From: Cyanobacteria bacterium FACHB-502
GTDB lineage: Bacteria > Cyanobacteriota > Cyanobacteriia > Elainellales > Elainellaceae
Assembly: GCA_014695325.1 (NCBI GenBank)
Contig: JACJNZ010000019.1
Coordinates: forward strand, 1 to 64,000
Direction: 5' to 3'
DNA: 64,000 nt
The notes beneath the pieces are model-generated. The model did no database searches. It saw only the letters and a program-made list of their open reading frames with translations, and was not told the DNA's origin. The translations under genes were made by a program, and so were the position numbers. Shown here piece by piece: positions 18,278 to 25,352 of the stretch; position 1 is the first letter of the stretch, and each line of letters opens with the position of its first letter.

Positions 18278-18324
18278 TAGATAGAGCCAGTTTTCCCTGA
18301 AAATCAATAAAATTGCTCTATCTA
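18278..18324 (+). promoter_or_regulatory. Nested hairpin just upstream of the repeat protein gene
   Basis: TAGATAGAGC at 18278-18287 is perfectly complementary to GCTCTATCTA at 18315-18324. Inside the loop TTTTC-CCT-GAAAA can form a second small hairpin. The structure ends 20 bases before the GTG start at 18345 and could act as a leader element or protein-binding site. It is not followed by a long T run, so a terminator is less likely. Confidence 0.45.
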
Positions 18325-18344
18325 GCCTTTTATGCCGTAACCTA

Positions 18345-20042
18345 GTGGGTGCTGCTCCCCAGGTTCAGCAGGTTCCCTTGAACAAGCCCCCGGACAAGCT
18401 TATGCAAGCAACCCCCAAAGGAAACGTTCTCCGTGTCAATTCCTCGACGGCAGACGATCAGCAAAATCCCTCGATCGCGATCGACGAGCGCGGCAATTTT
18501 GTAATCGCGTGGCAGAGCGACAGTGAGGAAGACGAAGAAGAAGTTCTCGCCCGCTTCTTTCTCCCCGGCGGCACGGCTTTTGCCCCAGAGTTTTTGGTGA
18601 ACTCGCTACGGGAGGGAGACCAGGAACGCCCCGCTCTCGGAATCGATGGAATTGGCAATACGATCGCGGTTTGGCAGGCTGAAAATCAAGGCGATGCAGG
18701 CAGCGGCATCTTTGCCCAGCAATATGAGTTCAGCGGAGATGATTTCCGGGAGAATGGCTCTGAGTTTCGCATTAACACGACCACTGAGGGACGGCAGCAA
18801 AATCCGGACGTTGCGTTTGAACCGCTCGGAACCGATGAAGAAAACCGGGAAGCGCGTAACTTTGTCGTGGTCTGGCAAAACGAAGGACGCACAACGAACG
18901 AAGTGATCGGGCGCGATGAGAGTGGATTCGGCATCTTTGCTCAACGCTACAACAGTTCTGGAGCGCGTCAGGGCAGAGCTTTTTTGGTGAACACAACGAC
19001 CGATCGCGCTCAGATCAATCCGGCGGTTGCAACGGACTCGGCGGGCAATTTTGTCGTGGTCTGGCAGAGCCGCACCCGGAACAACGGGTATGACATTTTT
19101 GCCCAACGATTTGATCGCTTCGGTAATCCGATCAACAATCAGTTTCAGGTGAATCCACGGGTCAGAGGCGATCAGATTAATCCTGATGTCACGGTTGGTC
19201 CGGCTGGTAATTTTGTCGTGGTCTGGCAGGACCAAGAGCAGGACGGGGACGGTTCAGGTATTTATGCCCGTCGCTACAACGCCAGAGGAAATGCGGTCGG
19301 TGCAGAGAATCTCCGCGTCAATTCCACCACAAACGGCGATCAGCAAACTCCGTCGATCGGCTCAGATAGGCAAGGCAACTTTACGATCGTTTGGGCCAGC
19401 GATAGCGATGATAATTTCAATGTGCTGGGACAGCAGTTTGGCTCGAATGGCAGCCGCATCGCCGGTGAATTCCAAGTCAACAAAACGACCGATAATGACC
19501 AGACCCTGCCCCAGATTGCAGTTCGTCCCAATGGCAATTTTGTTGTCGCGTGGCAGAGTGATGAGGGCGACGATCGCGGCACAGACATTCTGGCAAGACG
19601 CTTCACCGTTCCTCAAAATAGCGGCGGCAACGGCGGTAATAATGGCGGCAACAATAATGGCGGTAACGATGGCTCCCCGCCAACGACTCCTAGCCGACCC
19701 CGGCAACTGCGGGCAGCGCGATCGGCTCCTAAGGCAGATTTAATTGTGGGAACCGTAGAGGATGATCTGCTCAACAGCAGCAAAGGCAACGATCAAGGGT
19801 TCGGCAAAGCGCAATGGCTTGGCAAAGCGGGAGGCGATCGATTTGTGATTGGTAAAGGTCTAGGCATCAAGACCATTCTTGACTTTCAGCCAGGGAAAGA
19901 CCAATTGATCCTCAAGGGCAATCTGCAGCTAGATGACCTCGTTTTTCTCCCGCAGGGCAGAAACACTGCGATCGAGGTAAACGGTCACCCAATTGCCTTT
20001 CTACAGGGAGTCAACCTTACGACAGAAAGCTTCAGCATCTAA
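18345..20042 (+). CDS. Seven-repeat, probably beta-propeller protein with RTX-like C-terminal domain
   Basis: I know of no named function for this 565-residue protein. Seven imperfect repeats begin at residues 29, 83, 141, 213, 267, 323 and 376. Each has F-x-VN-x-TT-x-x-DQ, then P-x-hydrophobic, then GNFVVVWQS, then GxxIFAQRF. Seven units of about 55 residues with this strand rhythm suggest a seven-bladed beta-propeller. A Gly/Asn linker (NGGNNGGNNNGGND) follows, then a C-terminal domain with GGDRFVIGKG and ILDFQPGKDQLILKG, like the RTX-type calcium-binding ends of type I-secreted proteins. There is no N-terminal signal peptide, which agrees with type I export. The start is GTG at 18345; ATG at 18402 is the alternative. 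Confidence 0.7.
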   Translation: MGAAPQVQQVPLNKPPDKLMQATPKGNVLRVNSSTADDQQNPSIAIDERGNFVIAWQSDSEEDEEEVLARFFLPGGTAFAPEFLVNSLREGDQERPALGIDGIGNTIAVWQAENQGDAGSGIFAQQYEFSGDDFRENGSEFRINTTTEGRQQNPDVAFEPLGTDEENREARNFVVVWQNEGRTTNEVIGRDESGFGIFAQRYNSSGARQGRAFLVNTTTDRAQINPAVATDSAGNFVVVWQSRTRNNGYDIFAQRFDRFGNPINNQFQVNPRVRGDQINPDVTVGPAGNFVVVWQDQEQDGDGSGIYARRYNARGNAVGAENLRVNSTTNGDQQTPSIGSDRQGNFTIVWASDSDDNFNVLGQQFGSNGSRIAGEFQVNKTTDNDQTLPQIAVRPNGNFVVAWQSDEGDDRGTDILARRFTVPQNSGGNGGNNGGNNNGGNDGSPPTTPSRPRQLRAARSAPKADLIVGTVEDDLLNSSKGNDQGFGKAQWLGKAGGDRFVIGKGLGIKTILDFQPGKDQLILKGNLQLDDLVFLPQGRNTAIEVNGHPIAFLQGVNLTTESFSI

Positions 20043-20176
20043 CCTGCGGGTGATTCAATGCCGTCCGAATGCGGATCAAATGCCGATCGCCAATCCCCCC
20101 TGCGATTCCTGGACAGTCTCAGCGAGGGAGTTATCATAATAGGCAGTGTTGATGTTTCTTAACAAATCGAAACTGA

Positions 20177-21583
20177 ATGATAGCTTCCTCCCCTGGCTTA
20201 AGGGTCAAGGTTACAACGCTGCTGAAGGAAAAGGTTCTGTTCGGAAACGAACCCAGTCCAGAGCTGGCGGCAATTTTGCTGGTGTACTTTGTGCAGGGCA
20301 TTTTGGGGCTGGCGCGGCTGGCGGTCAGTTTCTTTCTGAAAGATGACCTGGGCATGAGTCCGGCGCAGGTGTCGGCTCTGCTAGGGGTGGCTGCGCTGCC
20401 CTGGATGATCAAGCCGCTGTTTGGCTTTGTTTCCGATGGACTGCCGCTCTTCGGCTATCGTCGTCGTCCTTACCTGATTTTGTCTGGTCTACTGGGCACG
20501 ACGGCATGGGTGGCTCTTGCGACGATCGTTCACGATGTCTGGTCGGCAACAGCAGCGATCGCGCTGGGTTCGCTTTCGGTGGCGTTTAGCGATGTGATCG
20601 TCGATTCGCTAGTGGTCGAGCGGGCGAGGACCGAGTCAGTGCAGGATGCCGGATCGCTGCAGTCCCTCACCTGGGGAACGGCTGCACTGGGCGGGTTCCT
20701 CACGGCTTACCTGAGCGGCATTTTGCTGGAGCGTTTTAGCAACCAGACGGTGTTTGGCATTACGGCAACGTTTCCGCTGATCGTGTCGCTGGTGGCATGG
20801 CTGATTACCGAAGAGCCGATCGACCACGCCACAGACTGGGCAGCGATTCGAGAACAAATCAGCCAGTTGCGAAAAGCAGTGAGCCAGCGAGCGATCTGGC
20901 TGCCAACGGCGTTTCTGTTTGTGCTTCAGGCAACGCCCACTGCCGATGCTGCTTTCTTTTTCTTTACTACCAACGAGCTGGGCTTCCAGCCAGAATTTCT
21001 GGGGCGAGTTCGGCTGATCACCAGTCTGGCTTCGCTACTGGGGGTCTGGATGTTCCAACGATTTTTTAAGGCAGTGCCGTTCCGGGTAATCTTTGGCTGG
21101 ACGACCGTCATCTCGACCCTGCTTGGTATGACAATGCTGCTGCTCGTTACCCATGCAAATCGGGCGATCGGCATTGACGACCATTGGTTTAGCCTGGGTG
21201 ATAGCCTGATTTTGACGGTGATGAGCCAAATTGCCTATATGCCGATTTTAGTGCTGGCGGCGCGGCTTTGTCCGGCAGGGGTGGAGGCAACCCTGTTTGC
21301 GCTGCTGATGTCAGTGGTGAACCTGGCAGGCTTGCTGTCCTATGAATTTGGGGCACTCATGATGCACTGGCTTGGCGTTACCGAAAGCAACTTCGATCGC
21401 CTCTGGCTGCTGGTGCTGCTTACAAACCTGAGTACACTGCTGCCGCTGCCGTTTCTGGGCTGGTTGCCCAATGCGGAAGAAAGCCAGATGCCTCAGACTG
21501 TGATTCTGCCAGAAGCCTCGGCGGAACCGATCGAAAATTTGGGCGCAACGAATCCCGAACTGGTCACCGAACTGCGCCAGTAA
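20177..21583 (+). CDS. Folate/biopterin transporter (BT1/FBT family)
   Basis: This 468-residue polytopic membrane protein belongs to the folate-biopterin transporter branch of the major facilitator superfamily, shared by cyanobacteria, plastids and trypanosomatids. Family features include PSPELAAILLVYFVQGILGL near the N-terminus, DDLGMSPAQVSALLGVAALPW, IKPLFGFVSDGLPLFGYRRR and the central VIVDSLVVERAR. About 12 hydrophobic helices are present, with an acidic C-terminal tail. It would move folates or pterins across the cytoplasmic membrane. It is followed 75 bases later by the carotenoid oxygenase gene, and the two may share a transcript ending at the terminator near 23305. Confidence 0.9.
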   Translation: MIASSPGLRVKVTTLLKEKVLFGNEPSPELAAILLVYFVQGILGLARLAVSFFLKDDLGMSPAQVSALLGVAALPWMIKPLFGFVSDGLPLFGYRRRPYLILSGLLGTTAWVALATIVHDVWSATAAIALGSLSVAFSDVIVDSLVVERARTESVQDAGSLQSLTWGTAALGGFLTAYLSGILLERFSNQTVFGITATFPLIVSLVAWLITEEPIDHATDWAAIREQISQLRKAVSQRAIWLPTAFLFVLQATPTADAAFFFFTTNELGFQPEFLGRVRLITSLASLLGVWMFQRFFKAVPFRVIFGWTTVISTLLGMTMLLLVTHANRAIGIDDHWFSLGDSLILTVMSQIAYMPILVLAARLCPAGVEATLFALLMSVVNLAGLLSYEFGALMMHWLGVTESNFDRLWLLVLLTNLSTLLPLPFLGWLPNAEESQMPQTVILPEASAEPIENLGATNPELVTELRQ

Positions 21584-21658
21584 ATTTCCTTAAAACCGCC
21601 GAATTGCCTTCAGGATTTTGCAGCTCCGCTCCCTACCCTTCACCGCCTACCGCTTGCT

Positions 21659-23149
21659 ATGCAACTCGAAACCAACCCGTCTTCAAAAAATGCGTCTCTG
21701 TCCTACGACTTGGATCAGTGGCAGAAAGGCTATCGATCGCTCAAACAAGAATACGACTATGCGATCAACGAAATCGAAGGACAAATTCCGCCCGAGCTAG
21801 AGGGAACCCTGTTTCGCAACGGACCCGGACTGCTCGACATCAACGGACAGCAAATTCATCATCCGTTCGACGGCGACGGCATGATTAGCGCGATTACGTT
21901 TCAGAATGGACAGGCCCACTATCGCAATCGGTTTGTCCGCACGCAGGCATTTTTAGAAGAGCAGCAGGCAGGCAAAATCCTTTATCGTGGCGTGTTTGGC
22001 ACCCAAAAGCCGGGTGGCTGGCTGGCGAATTTTATGGATTTGCGGCTGAAGAATATTGCCAATACGCAGGTAATTTACTGGGGCGGCAAACTGCTGGCAC
22101 TTTGGGAAGCGGCAGAACCCTATCGGCTCGACCCTGCCACGCTAGAAACGATCGGCTTAGACTATCTCGATGGCATCCTGGAACCGGGAGAAGCGTTTGG
22201 GGCACACCCGATCGTTGATCCGGCCTGCCAGTTTGACCAGGGCGCGCCCTGCCTGGTGAATTTCTCGATCAAGCCTAAGGGACTCTCGACCACGATCACC
22301 CTTTACGAACTCGATCCAGCCGGCAAACTGCTGCGAAAGCAAGTGCGATCGGTTCCCGGCTTTGCCTTTATTCACGATTTTGCCCTCACACCCAACTACT
22401 GCATTTTCTTCCAAAACCCGGTGGACTTTAACCCGATTCCGTTTGTGATGGGATTGCGCGGCGCAGGTCAGTGTCTGGAGTTTAAGGGCGATCGTCCGAC
22501 GCAGGCTCTCATTATTCCCCGTCAAGGGTCTGCCCCGATTCGAACCATTCCGATTCAAGCAGGCTTTGTGTTCCACCATGCCAACGCCTTTGAACAGGAC
22601 GGCGATTTGTTTGTCGATTCAATCTGCTACGACGCGCTGCCCAGCATCGAACCGGATGAAGACTATCGCCAGGTCAAGTTTGCTGAACTCGCACCGGGTC
22701 AGCTCTGGCGGTTCCAGTTCAATTTGCAAAGCAACAGCGTCACACGCCAGCTTATCGAAAGCCGCTGCTGTGAGTTTCCCTCGCTCCACCCCGATCGCAC
22801 AGCTCGTCCATACCGCTATGCCTACATAGGAGCCGCCCATAACCCGACCGGAAACGCTCCGTTGCAGGCAATTCTCAAAATCGACCTCACGACGGGAGAA
22901 CGTCAGCTCTGGAGTGCTGCCCCGACCGGATTTGTGGGAGAACCCGTCTTTGTGCCGCGTCCTAATTCGCTCAGTGAGGATGATGGCTGGCTGCTCACCC
23001 TGGTCTTTGATGCCAAGCGAGAGCGATCGCAAATCGTGATCCTGGATGCTCAGAACCTCGCTCAGCCCCTTGCCCGCCTACACCTCAAGCATCATGTTCC
23101 CTACGGACTGCACGGCACATTTACCCCAGAGTGCTTTATCCGTATTTAG
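21659..23149 (+). CDS. Carotenoid cleavage oxygenase (RPE65/apocarotenoid oxygenase family)
   Basis: This 496-residue non-heme iron dioxygenase cleaves conjugated double bonds of carotenoids or apocarotenoids. The seven-bladed fold's entry motif is PPELEGTLFRNGPG, and DGDGMISAI follows. The four iron-binding histidines can be placed in GAHPIVDP, FIHDFAL, VFHHANAFE and the terminal GLHGTF. Length and motifs match the cyanobacterial ACO/Diox1 group that makes retinal from apocarotenals. Cleavage site and substrate are not readable from sequence. It follows the folate transporter gene closely and is followed by a terminator-like hairpin. Confidence 0.92.
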   Translation: MQLETNPSSKNASLSYDLDQWQKGYRSLKQEYDYAINEIEGQIPPELEGTLFRNGPGLLDINGQQIHHPFDGDGMISAITFQNGQAHYRNRFVRTQAFLEEQQAGKILYRGVFGTQKPGGWLANFMDLRLKNIANTQVIYWGGKLLALWEAAEPYRLDPATLETIGLDYLDGILEPGEAFGAHPIVDPACQFDQGAPCLVNFSIKPKGLSTTITLYELDPAGKLLRKQVRSVPGFAFIHDFALTPNYCIFFQNPVDFNPIPFVMGLRGAGQCLEFKGDRPTQALIIPRQGSAPIRTIPIQAGFVFHHANAFEQDGDLFVDSICYDALPSIEPDEDYRQVKFAELAPGQLWRFQFNLQSNSVTRQLIESRCCEFPSLHPDRTARPYRYAYIGAAHNPTGNAPLQAILKIDLTTGERQLWSAAPTGFVGEPVFVPRPNSLSEDDGWLLTLVFDAKRERSQIVILDAQNLAQPLARLHLKHHVPYGLHGTFTPECFIRI

Positions 23150-23256
23150 CCGTAAATCTGAAGGCACTCGATCGCCCGTCGCGTGAATCCTGCCTAGCGC
23201 AAACCATCAATTGAATCAGGCCTCCTTTTAGTCGCTGTCGCCACGCAGCGCACACT

Positions 23257-23310
23257 GGGATGCAGGAATTCTGTCCCTGAATCGGGAGAGGTTTCTGGCA
23301 TCCCTTTTTT
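23257..23310 (+). terminator. Terminator-like hairpin after the carotenoid oxygenase gene
   Basis: GGGATGC at 23257-23263 pairs with GCATCCC at 23298-23304, followed at once by six T. Within the loop TCCC and GGGA can pair as a second small stem. It sits 107 bases past the carotenoid oxygenase stop. The long, itself structured loop is unusual for a plain terminator, so a small structured RNA ending here is an alternative. Confidence 0.6.
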
Positions 23311-23318
23311 ATTCTAAT

Positions 23319-23345
23319 GAAGGGTTTTAACGAAGGGTTTTAACG
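23319..23345 (+). repeat. 13-bp tandem duplication
   Basis: GAAGGGTTTTAAC occurs twice head to tail, with the start of a third copy (GAAGC). It lies in the leader of the next gene, just after the T run of the preceding hairpin. Confidence 0.8.
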
Positions 23346-23392
23346 AAGCAAACGACATCCACACAGGAGCTTAAACTTGATCGTCCTGAAGC

Positions 23393-24229
23393 TTGATAAA
23401 TCCATCGAATAGACAAGAAACTGCAATTAGCTCGCTCGGCTACTTCGAGGATTTAGTCCATTACAGAGACTTCGAGAAGCTTCAGACTATGTACAATCTG
23501 ATTAATTTCACGCAGGAAGATATGTATCGGTGTGCGATCGACCTTCGCAGCACTTATGCAGACGCAGACAATATGGAAGAAGTCGCAGAACGAATCGTTC
23601 GCTATCTTTACAACAATTGTGTAGATCCACAAACCGGAGAATCTGCCTGTGCGTTAGTCCGCCTGTTCAAAACTCATCCTTACAAAAACTTGCCGATCGA
23701 GCTTCAGATTGCTGCTCTTGATCTTTTGAAAGTTGATTCGATCGCCGACGAAACGAAGTGCTTAACCTTGATGGCAACGGCAGGAGACGAACCGCACTGG
23801 AACACAAGAGACGGCTCATCGGGACACAAAGCGATTCCCTTATTAAGCGTCGATTTTGTTAGCAAGATTCCGATGATCTCGCGACTAATTCAGCAATTTG
23901 GGTTAGAAATTGACACGGTTTTAGAACCCATACCCGACCTTTTAATTCACTCAGAGCGGAAAATTCATAGCACCTTTATCTTTCATGTTCCGACCGCGTT
24001 AGGTAGCCAATATATTCCTGCTCAAAAAGATTTTGTGGTTCCTTATCAGGTGAAGTCTGTTTTAGGCTTTGGCGGTTTACTTCCTTCTGGCAATCTTTTT
24101 GTGATCATCATGTTTACTAAAACCTGGGTTCCCCAAGAAACAGCAACACTCTTTAAATGGGTATCGACCTACACCTGGCTTGCTCTCACTGCATTTGACG
24201 GAAAAGCCGTATTTGCAAATCTGATGTAA
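23393..24229 (+). CDS. Stand-alone sensory domain protein, cyanobacterial type
   Basis: This 278-residue protein has no catalytic domain that I can see. The sequence pattern SLGYFEDLVHYRDFEKLQTM, then RIVRYLYNN, SACALVRLFKTHPY, CLTLMATAGDEP, GHKAIPL, and SVLGFGGLLPSGNLFVIIMFTK matches, from memory, the N-terminal input domain of some cyanobacterial hybrid histidine kinases and related signalling proteins. Here it stands alone and ends soon after that domain, so it may act in trans or be a detached input module. An in-frame TGA at 23387 and no ATG before residue 33 make TTG at 23393 the likely start. Its ribosome-binding site is weak. Confidence 0.6.
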   Translation: MINPSNRQETAISSLGYFEDLVHYRDFEKLQTMYNLINFTQEDMYRCAIDLRSTYADADNMEEVAERIVRYLYNNCVDPQTGESACALVRLFKTHPYKNLPIELQIAALDLLKVDSIADETKCLTLMATAGDEPHWNTRDGSSGHKAIPLLSVDFVSKIPMISRLIQQFGLEIDTVLEPIPDLLIHSERKIHSTFIFHVPTALGSQYIPAQKDFVVPYQVKSVLGFGGLLPSGNLFVIIMFTKTWVPQETATLFKWVSTYTWLALTAFDGKAVFANLM

Positions 24230-24242
24230 TCGATGAACTCAC

Positions 24243-24713
24243 TTACCCGCCATCTCCCATCTCCTCACCGACTCCCCACTCCCCACTCCCGACTTCCCCA
24301 TTAAATAACTCAAAACTCTGCCGACAAAACTCCCGAATTTGCCCTTTCATCTCCTCGATCGGCTCAGTCTTTCCGACAAATTGCCAGTTCTCGATCGTAG
24401 ACATCCGCCACTGTTCGCCGAGATGGGTAAACCCTGCGGCTTCGATGCCGATCGCCCGATTCTTCTTCGTCCCCGGGTCTTGGTAAAAGCGAATTTGCAC
24501 CAGGACACTGCGGCTTTGCAGGCGGCGACTCCAGCCCGGAAAGTGAAACCCGATGTCGATCGAGTCAGGGTCAACCAGATCACGGGTATCCGGGTCGTTT
24601 GCCCAGGGCTTCAGATCTGCCCGCGCATCGGGAAACTGTGCCTTAAACAAATTCACGACGGCGGCAATTTTGGTCGCTAGCTCTAGCCCGATCGCCTGTT
24701 CTGCTGCGTTCAC
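24243..24713 (-). CDS. Conserved hypothetical protein
   Basis: I do not recognise this 156-residue soluble protein. It contains DIGFHFPGWSRRLQSRSVLV, a likely beta-rich region QIRFYQDPGTKKNRAIGIEA, and a charged C-terminal helix near EPIEEMKGQIREFCRQSF. The last 18 or so residues (NGEVGSGEWGVGEEMGDGG) are encoded by the purine-rich spacer repeat found elsewhere in the window, so the gene has probably lost an earlier stop and reads into it. The start is a GTG at 24713. It converges with the sensory-domain gene, with 13 bases between the stops. Confidence 0.6.
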   Translation of the reverse strand: MNAAEQAIGLELATKIAAVVNLFKAQFPDARADLKPWANDPDTRDLVDPDSIDIGFHFPGWSRRLQSRSVLVQIRFYQDPGTKKNRAIGIEAAGFTHLGEQWRMSTIENWQFVGKTEPIEEMKGQIREFCRQSFELFNGEVGSGEWGVGEEMGDGG

Positions 24714-25352
24714 TCGTTACGATTCCTCCTACTTTTTTGAACGATGTCCCAAGCGCAATCGATAAAACAGTGTCAATTGATACTATTTTTTGCAGAATAT
24801 CGCCGTCTTCAGAGTCTTATTCATAAAATGAATCTACGAGTGACTTCCGTTCCCCTGACCAGTTAACCCAGAGGGAGGAAGCCAGACTCGCTTTCTTTAC
24901 CGTAATTTAACTGATATCTCTACAATTCCTTCGATCGTCCGGTAGATTCGGCGATCGTGCCCTTTGCGTTTTTGCGTTGCTCAAGACGATCGATCTTCAG
25001 AGAAACTGCTTCCCTTCTGCACTGGCTCACAGGTCGAGTTTTGTTTCTTAGAAAAATGTTTGAACAGTCCTGACTGTTCTCCGAATTGTTCCCCCAGCCC
25101 TCTAATCCTGAAGGGAACTGAGCCTTCTCTAACGTTCAAAGTCTCCATTAATGGGGATTCAGGAAGCAGCGCAGAACTGACACGACCTGTCAAACATCCC
25201 CTCAAAAAGGTCAGGTCAACTGCCCCAATTTTCTTCTGTTTCTCTCCAGTTTTTCTGCCTGGCAGTTTTGTGATCGTCGATTGCCCCCATTCGATCGCTG
25301 CCATCTTTCCTCGTTTTCGTTAAAAAGCTTTCGTGATTAGGAGCCGCACTTC
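24714..25352. other. Long intergenic region upstream of ppsA
   Basis: This 639-base gap lies between divergent genes and contains no convincing coding frame. The clearest element is the 18-base palindrome at 25062-25079. I see no riboswitch, tRNA or NtcA-type site. Length and AT-rich parts suggest the promoter region of ppsA, whose Shine-Dalgarno-like TAGGAG lies just before the start. Confidence 0.4.
25062..25079. promoter_or_regulatory. 18-bp perfect inverted repeat upstream of ppsA
   Basis: GAACAGTCCTGACTGTTC is perfectly self-complementary except for the two central bases (8-bp arms). It lies about 275 bases before the ppsA start. An operator for a dimeric regulator is possible; a transcribed hairpin is the alternative. 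No T run follows. Confidence 0.4.
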
